From Bacillus sp. FJAT-45350 (GTDB lineage Bacteria; Bacillota; Bacilli; Bacillales; NISU01): 64,000 nucleotides of DNA. Positions 35,326 to 44,346 of the stretch are shown piece after piece. The DNA lies in contig NZ_NISU01000001.1 in assembly GCF_002335805.1 (NCBI RefSeq), positions 2,364,079 to 2,428,078 on the forward strand, given 5' to 3'. A program made the translations under genes and the position numbers. The notes under the pieces were generated by a model. It made no database searches. It saw nothing but the letters and a program-made list of their open reading frames with translations, and was not told the origin of the DNA. Numbering within the stretch: position 1 is the stretch's first letter; each line of letters opens with the position of its first letter.

Positions 35326-37059
35326 CTATACTGTAGGAAAAGAAATGCAAACAAAATAAATCGCTGCTTTGTCTTTCTCAACCCAAATTTCCCCACCTTG
35401 CTTCTCAATAATTTCCTTTGCTAATGTAAGTCCTAACCCTGTATTCGATGAATTTACTTTACGTGCTTGATAAAGCTTTTCAAATATAAATTCAATTTCG
35501 TCATCTGTAATTAGGCTACTCGGAAGCGTAATTTTAAAAATGATTTGTGATTCTTTCTGTTCACAGCTCAAACCTAGTGGAGTAGAGTCTTTCCTTAAAT
35601 CCTCAATTACATTCTTTATCAGCTTTTTAAATACTCGTAGCGTTTGAGTAACATCAATAATAATAGCAAGATCAGAATGGTTACTGTCTATGGGTTTACT
35701 CGTGGTAAAAGCTTTTATTTTACTTTCGTACACTAGATGCTTTTCAACTGTATCAATTAATTCACATACCCCAATTATCTCCTTATCAAATGTTACCTTA
35801 TCCATCTTCAGCTAATTTATTCTCTAACGATTGATTCAATTCATACACTTCATATGTCAGACTATCAACCTTTTTAAAAAGGTGTGAATAATTCATCGAT
35901 ATAATAATAATCTGTGCTAATAAAAATAAGCTGAAACCATAAGGTAGTAAGTCCATTGTCTGAATAATTTCATTATGATGAAGATAATCATTCATAATTG
36001 TCATAAAACAGATTATAGCAAAAATAAATCCAATTAGTGCCCCTTCTCGCTTCTTTATAGCTGCAGTTAAATATACATATAAAAGATATATCCCCGATAA
36101 GCCTATAACAACCATCATCAACGGCATTAAAGAAGTAAACGTCCCTATAGAAGTCACTAATACAATCAAGCTAAAAACAGTTCCTATTAGTATAGCAATA
36201 AAAACAAAAGCCTTATTAATTTCATATGGGAATAAATATCTTAGAAATAATACAAATGCTATGTAACTCACATTTTCAGATAAATATTCTAATTTCTTTA
36301 GGACAGTCCAATCAAGCTCATTGTATAACGTTAAGAGCAATATATCGCCTACTAATAATGTACGTACAGTCATCGCTAAACAAAATAGTCCAAAGAAAAG
36401 CATCGATAAATTTTTTCTTTGAAAACTGTAAACCACAAGATAATAAACTCCCATAATGAAAAGCATTCCGATACTCAACATTTGGAGCATCAGACTTATA
36501 TCCTTACTTGTATTAATAGAATTAATTGTTCCAAGTGTAATAGGTTCCCTAGTCCACCTTTACGATAATTATAGTTAGTAACATGTAAGACTAAATCAAT
36601 GGAAGTTGATTGTGGTGTAAAATAAGCAACAGTGTTACGTAGCATTGGGATCATCACTTCTTCTGACTCCCCAATTCTCCCTTCTCCTGCAACTTTCACT
36701 CCATCAATCCACAACTCATACGAGCTCCCAATCTTTGGAATACGCAACGCTTTCATTTGGTCTATTCCCTCAGGGGAAATCTTTATTTTTAATCGATAGG
36801 TAGCAAAACCCTCGCTATCCCAACTTGATGGTACATCAATATACTCACTTACCTTTTTTACAGCATTCGGTTCTACAAATTGGTTCCAAAAAAACTCCCA
36901 TTCACCAATTAACTTGATACTATCATCTTCAAAATCCCAGTCTAGTAAGTTCATCTCACCCTTTAAAGCAACAATATCTTTTTTCTCAGCTACTACATAT
37001 TCGAGACCATACGTACATATAAGAAAAATAGATGCTAAAACAACTCTATAACACGTCAT
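35326..37059 (-). pseudogene. Decayed 7TMR-DISM histidine kinase
   Basis: Three consecutive open frames make up one kinase in pieces. 36496-37059 encodes a signal peptide and the DISMED2-type sensor domain (LIGEWEFFW; YRLKIKI); 35798-36490 encodes seven membrane helices and a coiled coil; 35326-35805 encodes part of the ATPase domain with NTGLGLTLAKEIIEKQGG. Near 36548 one base seems lost from a C run (CCC to CC on the coding strand): restoring it lets GGLGN continue as PITLGTINSINTSKDISLM into the membrane domain. Between the coiled coil and ATPase part the whole HisKA region with its histidine is missing. GAGGAGAATTA precedes the first ATG. A sequencing error could explain the first lesion but not the second. 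Confidence 0.75.
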
Positions 37060-37362
37060 TAATTCTCCTCGTTTTGTTATTATTTGTTAAAAAAAATATC
37101 TCTATTTCAAAATACACTATATTTTAAAGAACTGGAAATTAAAAGTGCTTATTAGTCACTTTTTATAGTAATCATCTAAAATTTTAGTTTATAGATTGAA
37201 TAAATTAAAATTAACTATATAATTATTTTATAAAGCATAGTCCATAAGTACTAACTAATTTGGAAATGAAGTCACTAACAATACATTTTTGATTGCTTTA
37301 TAATGAAAATTAAATCATAGGTATAAATAATGAATCATTATAAATTGGAAGGGGCCTTTAAT
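37060..37362. promoter_or_regulatory. Intergenic region with candidate siaBC promoter
   Basis: This divergent 303-base A/T-rich space carries a perfect -10 TATAAT at 37299-37304, with a weak -35 CTAACA 18 bases before it. It would start the transcript of the Sia-like genes. Nothing else recognisable is present. Confidence 0.4.
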
Positions 37363-37911
37363 TTGTCAATCAGTCATCTGCTTAATTTACAAAATCTACT
37401 AAGAGATGAAGGGGTACTTATAAGTTTCTCAGGAAGATTTTCACAAAGTATTATTGAAGAGTTAGGCGCAGCTCTAAAAAAATACCTCGAAGAAGAAAAT
37501 AAGCCTAAAAATAATATCTATAATATATTCGCTATTTTTATTGAGCAAACACAAAACATCAAGAACTATTGCACATTAAATCAAAATCATCCAAACTATG
37601 AAAAGTTCGCCCAATCATGCATTGTAACGATAGGTATTGAAAACGAGACAAATTATATTCATTCAGGAAACCTTATCTTAAATAAAGATGTTAATAACCT
37701 TGTAGAGAAGGTAGAAGCTCTCCAAAAGCTAAATAAAGATGACTTGAAAAAACTATTTAAAGAAAAAAGAAAAGAATCTCTTATTTTAGAAGAAGGAAGT
37801 GCTGGTTTAGGTCTAATCGAAATCGCGAGAAAAGCAAGCTCTCCATTGAATTACTCAATTACTAGAATAGATGATCAATTTTCCTTTTTTACTCTAAAGG
37901 TTTTGGTTTAG
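37363..37911 (+). CDS. SiaB-family protein kinase
   Basis: 182 residues from TTG 37363; GGAAGGGG lies eight bases upstream, whereas an ATG at 37330 has no ribosome-binding site. The N terminus LLNLQNLLRDEGVLISFSGR and the C-terminal GSAGLGLIEIARKASSPLNY match the SiaB family (DUF6272), GHKL-fold kinases that phosphorylate the anti-sigma-antagonist-like protein SiaC. The helix FIEQTQNIKNY occupies the place of the ATP-binding N-box. It is followed, 14 bases on, by the SiaC-like gene, mirroring Pseudomonas siaB-siaC order. Family recognition is by pattern; an alignment is needed. Confidence 0.82.
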   Translation: MSISHLLNLQNLLRDEGVLISFSGRFSQSIIEELGAALKKYLEEENKPKNNIYNIFAIFIEQTQNIKNYCTLNQNHPNYEKFAQSCIVTIGIENETNYIHSGNLILNKDVNNLVEKVEALQKLNKDDLKKLFKEKRKESLILEEGSAGLGLIEIARKASSPLNYSITRIDDQFSFFTLKVLV

Positions 37912-37925
37912 GGGTGGACAATATT

Positions 37926-38312
37926 ATGAATTTATTACAAATAGAAAGCACAAACAGTACACCAGAGATAAACTTTGACTCAGAAAATAACGTATTAGTT
38001 ATGAAAGGTCAATCCTATCCTGAAAATGCTTATAAATTTTACGAACCGCTTTTCCTATGGATTGACCATTTTCTAGAACAACTCCAATCAGGACACTCAG
38101 TCCGAATTGAATTAGATTTACCGTATATTAATACGAGTAGCTCTAAATGCTTAATGATGCTGTTAGATAAATTTGAAGAAGCCAACAGTCCTGATAATCC
38201 ATTTTCGCTATTTTGGTATTGTGATATGGAAAACGAAAGTGAAGTTGAATGTGCGGAAGAGTTTGTTGAAGATTTAACTTTCTCATATGAAATCATTCAA
38301 AGAAATGATTAA
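37926..38312 (+). CDS. SiaC-family regulatory phosphoprotein (DUF1987)
   Basis: 128 residues from ATG 37926, preceded by AGGGGTGG. Family features: ESTNSTPEINFDSENN, KGQSYPENAYKFYEPLFLWI, and the phosphosite region YINTSSSKCLMMLL. Thr70 here is at the place of SiaC Thr68 in Pseudomonas aeruginosa, which SiaB phosphorylates and SiaA dephosphorylates; dephosphorylated SiaC activates the cyclase SiaD. The STAS-like fold is short and acidic. It lies between the SiaB-like gene and a histidine kinase, where Pseudomonas has siaD. Confidence 0.87.
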   Translation: MNLLQIESTNSTPEINFDSENNVLVMKGQSYPENAYKFYEPLFLWIDHFLEQLQSGHSVRIELDLPYINTSSSKCLMMLLDKFEEANSPDNPFSLFWYCDMENESEVECAEEFVEDLTFSYEIIQRND

Positions 38313-38324
38313 TGGTCTGATACT

Positions 38325-39260
38325 GTGAAAAAAAAGACGATATTTAATGAAGAATTGGAATTTTTGGAACAAGCTAAGGAAGTAATTTCGGACGGCAAAC
38401 ATAATGAAGAACAGCTTCATCCAAAATATATAGAACTAATCAATCGTTATGAAAAGCTATTAAAAACTTCAATGAAAACAACGAGGATTAGTGATATTCA
38501 AGGAAAGAGACTAAAAACACAAGGAAATGAAATTAACTCCATTAATGAGTCTCTTAAAGCCGTTGAAAAGTCGAGAAAACGGTATATTTCTGAAATTTCC
38601 CATGAGTTAGGGAGCCCAATGATGGCTATACAGAGCTTTATTAATGGAATGATAAATGGCTCAATTAAACCTGAGAAAACGTACCTAAAAATCATTCATG
38701 AAAAAATCGCCTTAGTCAATCGTCTTATCGAAGAGTTATTTGATTTAGCAAAATTAGAAGAACAAGAAGTAAATTTTCGTCTAGTAGATATACCATTAAA
38801 TGGTATTTATACATTATTTGATAGATATAAAGTTGATTGTAAAACTAAGAATATTTCACTCATCATCAATCCTATTAGTACTAATTTCACATTAACTCAA
38901 GTATCCATCTCTATCGAACCCTTTCGTATACAGCAAGTTTTAACAAATATAATTGAAAATGCCCTAAAACATACTCCCGAGGGAGGAAAAATAGAAGTAC
39001 ATTTCAACACCAACATAAAAGATTACCTGATGATAGAAATTGAAGACAACGGTTTAGGCATTAAACCAGAAGCCATTCCACATGTCTTTACACGTTTCTA
39101 TAAACAACAAACTCCATTATACCCCGAAGTAAGCAGTACTGGACTAGGTCTTGCTATCGCAAGAGAAATAATTATTAAACACGGTGGACAAATCAGTGTA
39201 AGAAGTGAACCTGGAAAAGGCAGTATATTTTACTTTACTATTCCAATAATGAGAAAATAA
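38325..39260 (+). CDS. Soluble histidine kinase in the siaD position
   Basis: 311 residues with no membrane segment. Residues 1-85 are charged and helical, with a coiled-coil stalk (YEKLLKTSMKTTRISDIQGK). The HisKA domain has the H-box RYISEISHELGSPMMAI (His about 93), and the HATPase domain has IENALKHTPEGG (N-box), EDNGLGI (G1), FTRFYK (F) and TGLGLAIAREIIIKHGG (G2). All catalytic motifs look intact. It begins 12 bases after the SiaC-like gene, starting at GTG without a strong ribosome-binding site, so translation may be coupled. The stalk pattern resembles the N-terminal stalk of SiaD, suggesting that SiaC could bind it; this is an inference. Its response-regulator partner is not adjacent. 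Confidence 0.85.
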   Translation: MKKKTIFNEELEFLEQAKEVISDGKHNEEQLHPKYIELINRYEKLLKTSMKTTRISDIQGKRLKTQGNEINSINESLKAVEKSRKRYISEISHELGSPMMAIQSFINGMINGSIKPEKTYLKIIHEKIALVNRLIEELFDLAKLEEQEVNFRLVDIPLNGIYTLFDRYKVDCKTKNISLIINPISTNFTLTQVSISIEPFRIQQVLTNIIENALKHTPEGGKIEVHFNTNIKDYLMIEIEDNGLGIKPEAIPHVFTRFYKQQTPLYPEVSSTGLGLAIAREIIIKHGGQISVRSEPGKGSIFYFTIPIMRK

Positions 39261-39274
39261 AATATGTCATATTT

Positions 39275-39302
39275 AAAGACGAGGGGAAATATCCTCGTCT
39301 TT
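39275..39302. terminator. Bidirectional terminator between kinase and SiaA-like genes
   Basis: AAAGACGAGG and CCTCGTCTTT form a ten-bp stem with an eight-base loop, followed by CTTTTC, between the converging genes. Confidence 0.75.
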
Positions 39303-39311
39303 CTTTTCTAG

Positions 39312-40832
39312 TCATATTTTAAATCCAATAACTGTTATGTCATCTCGCTGTAGTTCTATTCCTTTATACTCTTCAAGCCGATTTACAAACCCTTCTTTTT
39401 GTGATTCCATAGAATGAAGATAGTTTTCTTCAATTAGCTTCACTAAATTCTTCTTGCCGAAGGAATAATTTTTCTCTCCTCCATTTTGGTCTACATAACC
39501 ATCTGTTGTAATATAAAATATCGTATTTTCATTTGCTATCACTTCTGCATTTGTATATGAATAGTCATAAGGTGTTCGGCGATATCCTATGCTTTTTTTG
39601 TCTCCTTTAATGATTGTAAGACCATCCTCTCTCTTTACATACAATGACAGTTTAGAACCAGAAAATGTTACAGTTTTGCCTTCTATAAAGCAAAGTCCTA
39701 TGTCCAACCCATCATCAGTTAATCCTGACTTAGATTGTTGATTTAAGCTTTGCTTAATTTTTCTGTTTAATCTTTCTAGTATATCTGCTGGTGTTAACAT
39801 AGGAGCATCATCAACAATTTGATTCAAGGCAGATATCGACAATGTTGTCATTAAAGCTCCTGGTACACCGTGCCCTGTACAGTCAGCGACAGCAATATAA
39901 AAGCCTCTTTCTGTTTCTTTACACCAATAAAAATCTCCACCAACTGTATCTCTCTGCTTATAAATTAGGAAGTGCTCCTGGAACAAAGTTAAAAGTAATC
40001 TATTAGCCGGAAGTACAGAATCTTGAATTCGTTTTGCATAATCAATACTATCATTAATTCGTTCATTTTTTTCCTTCAGAGCATTTGCATTACTCTGAAT
40101 CTTTTCAATTGACTGATGCAAGTTCTTTTTCATGCGGTTAAATGAATTTGTTAATAAGCCAACCTCATCACGACTAGTAAATTCTATCTCTTTTATTGCC
40201 AAATTTCCTGCTGCTATTTCCTTTGAATAATCACTTAACGTCTGTATAGGCTTTAAAATTCTTTTCGTGATTAGTATGTTAATAAGGGTTGATGCTACTA
40301 GTAAAACTAAACCACTTGTAAAAGCAATAGATATCACCTGGTCATTATTTTGCTTAATTAATTGTGCATATCTTTCCTTCATCGATAAATTTAAAAGGTA
40401 AATATCATTCATAATTCCAAATAATTTTGTTGAAAGCATCATCGCTTCAATCGTTTCGCCCTGTTCAATTACAACATTCATATCCTTTTGTAATACATCT
40501 ACCTTTGTTTGTATCGTATCTATTCTTCTTATTTCTTCATTACTAATAACGGTTGGTATATCGGACAATGTATCCACTTTTTCTAACATATCGTTATACT
40601 TAGTAATTGCATTTGCTAAATTTCCTTCTGTGGCATTTTTCCCGAAGTTATCTAATGCTTGCTGATAACTGACAATGGCACTATTCATTTGTTCAATATT
40701 AAGCAATGAATTTGAAAAAGTAGTGGCTGTTGTTTGCATAGACATCATTCTAAAAATGATATATGTCAAAATAAGTAGGGCCATTACTATAATTACAAAT
40801 GAGTTCAGTAATAGCTTGGTTTGTAGCTTCAT
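39312..40832 (-). CDS. SiaA-like membrane PP2C-type phosphatase
   Basis: 506 residues: membrane helix 1 (about 8-30), an extracellular helical sensor domain (about 32-165), helix 2 (about 172-192), a HAMP domain (KRILKPIQTLSDYSKEIAAG), a coiled coil, and a SpoIIE/PP2C phosphatase domain from about 265. Metal-binding residues appear in TVGGDFYW, VADCTGHGVPGALM, DDGLDIG, TTDGYVDQ and QRDDITVIG. This is the architecture of SiaA, which dephosphorylates SiaC. It converges with the SiaB/SiaC/kinase genes and follows a BMP lipoprotein gene by 43 bases, so ligand sensing via that lipoprotein is plausible but unproven. Confidence 0.87.
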   Translation of the reverse strand: MKLQTKLLLNSFVIIVMALLILTYIIFRMMSMQTTATTFSNSLLNIEQMNSAIVSYQQALDNFGKNATEGNLANAITKYNDMLEKVDTLSDIPTVISNEEIRRIDTIQTKVDVLQKDMNVVIEQGETIEAMMLSTKLFGIMNDIYLLNLSMKERYAQLIKQNNDQVISIAFTSGLVLLVASTLINILITKRILKPIQTLSDYSKEIAAGNLAIKEIEFTSRDEVGLLTNSFNRMKKNLHQSIEKIQSNANALKEKNERINDSIDYAKRIQDSVLPANRLLLTLFQEHFLIYKQRDTVGGDFYWCKETERGFYIAVADCTGHGVPGALMTTLSISALNQIVDDAPMLTPADILERLNRKIKQSLNQQSKSGLTDDGLDIGLCFIEGKTVTFSGSKLSLYVKREDGLTIIKGDKKSIGYRRTPYDYSYTNAEVIANENTIFYITTDGYVDQNGGEKNYSFGKKNLVKLIEENYLHSMESQKEGFVNRLEEYKGIELQRDDITVIGFKI

Positions 40833-40875
40833 CCTGAAGAGAGCCTCCTTAGTGTAGAATCAATCATTAAGCCTT

Positions 40876-41856
40876 TTATGGATTAATTGTGATAGAACCA
40901 TCGATTAATTGCTTCGTAAGTGATTCTACTAGCGCCTCATGTTCCTTACTTAGAGTTATTACTCGTATTGGAGCCGCACCAACACCATCTTCAGCTATAC
41001 CGAATACCATATGTTCTTCAGGCAAATGTCCATGTTCTATAAGTTCCTCGATAGCAGTATAAATCGCCACATCAATCTTTTTAATCATTGACGTAATAAC
41101 AGCCGATTCTGCAAGAAAAAATTGGTCACTATCGACGCCAATAGCATACTTTTGCTGATGGGCTATTTCTTCAATTGCCCCTAAACCAGAAAAGCCTGCT
41201 GCCACATAAATAATTTCTATATCATGTTTCTCTATCATTTGACGAGCAATGTCTTTTGCAATTTCTGCATTACGAAAATCATGTGTATACTCTACAATTA
41301 TATTTGTTTCTGGACTAACTGCTTTTACTCCTGCGATATACCCATTCTTAATATTTTTAATAACAGGAATATCCATCCCACCGATAAAGCCTATGTTATT
41401 CTTGTCTGTTTGCAAACCAGCAATTGCACCTACAATAAAGCTTCCTTGCTCATCTCTAAAGGTTAGAGAGGTAACATTTGGTAAATCAATTACTCCACCT
41501 AATATTAAAAATTGTTGTTCAGGATATTCACTTGCAATGTAGGTGAGGTCCTCAATCATATTAAATTCTAATCCAATAATAAGGTCACAGCCTTCATCCA
41601 TCAATTCATTGAAGCCTTGCAGGTATGTACCTGTTTCACTTAACTGACGATATTCAAAGATGATATCTAACTCGTCCCTAGCTTTCATAACTCCCATGAA
41701 CGCAGCATCATTAAAAGACTGATCGCCTAAGCCCGAGTCAAGCATTAATCCGATCTTCACTTTATCGCTTACACTATCTATTACTTGCGATTGCCCACAG
41801 CCAGTAATTCCAAAAAGAAATAATAGCAAAAGAAATAAATGGTAATTTTTCATCAT
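40876..41856 (-). CDS. BMP-family substrate-binding lipoprotein
   Basis: 326 residues with a lipoprotein signal peptide ending in ITGCGQSQ. The mature part is a type I periplasmic-binding fold of the BMP (Med/PnrA/TmpC) family: VKIGLMLDSGLGDQSFNDAA, GFNELMDEGCDLIIGLEF, NIGFIGGMDIPVIKNIKNGY and AIGVDSDQFF. Such proteins usually bind nucleosides for ABC importers, but no ATPase or permease genes are nearby. It is directly upstream of the SiaA-like phosphatase gene on the same strand, hinting at a sensing role. The family also includes the competence regulator Med of B. subtilis. Confidence 0.87.
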   Translation of the reverse strand: MMKNYHLFLLLLFLFGITGCGQSQVIDSVSDKVKIGLMLDSGLGDQSFNDAAFMGVMKARDELDIIFEYRQLSETGTYLQGFNELMDEGCDLIIGLEFNMIEDLTYIASEYPEQQFLILGGVIDLPNVTSLTFRDEQGSFIVGAIAGLQTDKNNIGFIGGMDIPVIKNIKNGYIAGVKAVSPETNIIVEYTHDFRNAEIAKDIARQMIEKHDIEIIYVAAGFSGLGAIEEIAHQQKYAIGVDSDQFFLAESAVITSMIKKIDVAIYTAIEELIEHGHLPEEHMVFGIAEDGVGAAPIRVITLSKEHEALVESLTKQLIDGSITINP

Positions 41857-42026
41857 TATTCACCGTTTCCTGTTTTTCATCTAAAGTTATTGCAAAGTTA
41901 CTTCTATTATACATTACTATTGAAATGGATATAGTCATAAATTACTAGAGAGGATAAAAACAGAGGGGTAATTCAAAAGACTACAAATTTTATTTTTCCT
42001 AAGAAAGTAGCAAAACTATAGAAAAA

Positions 42027-42392
42027 TTAAGAATCTAGTAACTGTTTTTTAACTGCTTCTTTCACCTTTTCTTTATGAAATGGTTTTATGATAAAGTCCC
42101 TTGCTCCTAACATGATAGTATCGATTATCGTTCTTTTATGCCCACTAGCTGAACACATAATAATCTTGGCTCTTTTATCTATCCTGAGCATTTCTTTTAA
42201 TGCATCAATACCGTTCATTTCTGGCATCATAATGTCCATTAATACTAATTCAGGTTTGTATTGCTTGTATAAAAAGAGTGCCTCTTTACCATTCGAAGCC
42301 TCTAAAATCTTTGTATTACCAATCTCCTCTATAATTTTTCTTAAAGAGTTACGCATAAAATTCGCATCATCTACTATTAAAATTTTTGTCAT
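42027..42392 (-). CDS. Stand-alone CheY-like receiver
   Basis: 121 residues, one receiver domain and no output domain. ILIVDDANFMRNSLRKIIEE carries the acidic pair, Asp53 sits in ELVLMDIMMPEMNG, and the Thr/Ser and Lys positions appear in IIMCSASG and FIIKPFHKEK. The closest known type is CheY. I chose ATG 42392 because GGAGGG lies just upstream. It precedes the BMP and SiaA-like genes on the same strand with a 170-base gap. No CheA or flagellar genes are nearby, so its partner is unknown; the soluble kinase at 38.3 kb is one candidate. Confidence 0.87.
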   Translation of the reverse strand: MTKILIVDDANFMRNSLRKIIEEIGNTKILEASNGKEALFLYKQYKPELVLMDIMMPEMNGIDALKEMLRIDKRAKIIMCSASGHKRTIIDTIMLGARDFIIKPFHKEKVKEAVKKQLLDS

Positions 42393-42648
42393 AGCGCCCT
42401 CCATTAAGCTCTAATTTTCTGATAAAATAATAGTAGCAAAATGTATGATACATAAATAGTGAAGAAAAGTCACTTCAAATAGGGCCTTTGGACTTATTTT
42501 TTAATGGTGTATGAGTTTCACCTTCAAGGAACTATTTGGTATTTAAACCAACTATATTGTAGTACCTAATCATTACTAAAAGAAAATAATTTTAAAGGGA
42601 AGGGACACAATATATTTAGATAAGTCGGCAAACATTTGGAGGTACACG

Positions 42649-43326
42649 ATGAGGAGGATTTTGCCTGGTTCGATTGTTACTTATAGCCAATATGGACACT
42701 TAAAACTACCTAAGGACTTAAAAAGCAAATGTCCTAAATGTGGAAAAATCAGTGAATTTAATCTAAAGTTCACTTATCAAGAAAAGAGACCTGGAATTAT
42801 TTCAACCGGTTCATGCTCTCTTTGTAATCATACATCTCATTTTGTTATTATGTTAAACAATGCAACAGAAACAAACGAAGAACCGTCAATCTATATTAAC
42901 GAGGAAAGAAATCCATTCCATCAAATCGAACAAAATAATATTATACCTGTAGACTTACTTAGAGCTTATCGCTCAGCTATCAATGTACATAATATTAAAG
43001 ATACATCAGCCACAGCGGTCATGACTAAAAGAGTTCTAGAAGGTATAATAAAAAGTTTTCTTGATGAAAAGGTTGAAGGAAACTCTTTATCTCAACAACT
43101 CGCACTATTATCCGAACATATTAATTTTTCCAAACCCCTTCATCAACTAAGTGAATTAGTTGAAAGTCAACAAAAATTATATAAAACCCTAGAACTTGAA
43201 ATTGACCCTGATGAAGAGATGGCTGACCTGTTAATCGAATTATTAAACTCATTGATCGAGTATTTATTTATTCTCCCGTCAAAAATAGATTTAATTTATG
43301 AACGGTTTAGTCAAAAGGTTGATTGA
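42649..43326 (+). CDS. DUF4145-type protein with zinc ribbon
   Basis: 225 residues. A zinc-ribbon-like pair CPKCGK and CSLCNH lies at about 28-66, and an acidic helical DUF4145-like domain follows, with LLRAYRSAINVHNIKDTSAT and AVMTKRVLEGIIKSFLDEK. DUF4145 occurs in defence-associated and restriction proteins as well as in stand-alone proteins; its function is not known. GGAGG lies eight bases before the ATG. It is the last gene of the accessory signalling block, and no defence partner gene is adjacent. Confidence 0.65.
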   Translation: MRRILPGSIVTYSQYGHLKLPKDLKSKCPKCGKISEFNLKFTYQEKRPGIISTGSCSLCNHTSHFVIMLNNATETNEEPSIYINEERNPFHQIEQNNIIPVDLLRAYRSAINVHNIKDTSATAVMTKRVLEGIIKSFLDEKVEGNSLSQQLALLSEHINFSKPLHQLSELVESQQKLYKTLELEIDPDEEMADLLIELLNSLIEYLFILPSKIDLIYERFSQKVD

Positions 43327-43350
43327 GCTAAATCGTAAGTCTTAATTAGA

Positions 43351-43391
43351 ATAAGCCTGTCTTCACTTAGTAAGTGTAAAGGCAGGCTTAT
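43351..43391. terminator. Bidirectional terminator between DUF4145 and mgtC genes
   Basis: ATAAGCCTG and CAGGCTTAT pair, with an inner CACTT/AAGTG stem in the loop region, between the converging genes. Confidence 0.65.
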
Positions 43392-43404
43392 CTTAATTAT
43401 TTAA

Positions 43405-44088
43405 TTAAATTAATTCACATTTAACTCCAACAATACCATCAATTTCTTTCACATCTAAATGAACATCAGTAGTGTAACGCTTTTCCCCTACCCTTACTCG
43501 AAGCTCTAACAACACAAGCTCTTTATTTTCCAGATCATCAACTTTTACATTATCAATTGCAATATTCTTCGATTTAATCTCTTTAATTATCTCTGTCATG
43601 TTTCTTTCTTTTGTAATCGTAATTTTCATTCGAATTGTTTTTTCATTCAGCCTTTTTGGACCAATATATTTTATAACAAGTGGTAGTACTTCTACACTCA
43701 CAATAATTAGGAATAAGCTTAAAATAGCTTCTTTATAAAAACCAGCTCCAGTGGCTATTCCAAGTCCTGCAGCACCCCAAATCATCGCTGCTGTTGTTAG
43801 TCCACGAACAGAAAGACCTTGTACTAAAATAGTACCAGCACCAATGAAGCCGACACCTGTAATGATTTGTGCAGCTAAACGCATCGGGTCCATCATTACA
43901 CCTGAGTGTTTTTCAAAAGAATAAGCTGCCTCGATAGAGACTATTGTCAAAAGGCAACTACTAACTGCAATAACAATAGACGTTTTTAAGCCAAGAGGTT
44001 TATTCCTAAGTCCTCTTTCTAGACCAATAATCATCCCTATTATGGTCGACAAACCTAATTTGAGTAATAATTCTGCTGAAACATCCAT
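43405..44088 (-). CDS. MgtC/SapB-family membrane protein
   Basis: 227 residues: four or five membrane helices in the first 150, with the MgtC signature SAELLLKLGLSTIIGMIIGL and ERGLRNKPLGLKTSIVIAVS, RLAAQIITGVGFIGAGTI and GLTTAAMIWGAAGLGIATG. A C-terminal ACT-like cytoplasmic domain follows. MgtC proteins aid growth in low magnesium and inside macrophages in pathogens, and act on ATP synthase or cation balance; the exact role in Bacillaceae is unclear. No magnesium riboswitch was recognised in the 258 bases upstream. Confidence 0.9.
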   Translation of the reverse strand: MDVSAELLLKLGLSTIIGMIIGLERGLRNKPLGLKTSIVIAVSSCLLTIVSIEAAYSFEKHSGVMMDPMRLAAQIITGVGFIGAGTILVQGLSVRGLTTAAMIWGAAGLGIATGAGFYKEAILSLFLIIVSVEVLPLVIKYIGPKRLNEKTIRMKITITKERNMTEIIKEIKSKNIAIDNVKVDDLENKELVLLELRVRVGEKRYTTDVHLDVKEIDGIVGVKCELI

Positions 44089-44346
44089 TGTTGCTCCCCC
44101 TAATTTATCGAAAAATTAGATAAATTATTAATTTCGTTTTATTATTACAGGTTGAGATAATATTCTATATAATTAGAACACTCCATTTCAAAAGAACCTC
44201 TCCTCTTATCATTCCTTTATTTTATCATAGAGCTATTTCCACTGCACAAAACAAAAGTAATATGAGACATTGGACTATTATATAGTTATATTGAAAATTA
44301 AGTAAATAAAAAGCCTCCCCTCACCACAGTGAAGGCAGGCCATTTT

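Noticed and set aside
40876-41856. Part of an ABC nucleoside importer operon
   Set aside because: No ATPase or permease gene is adjacent on either side.
42649-43326. Component of a multi-gene phage-defence system
   Set aside because: No nuclease, helicase, methylase or other defence partner lies nearby.
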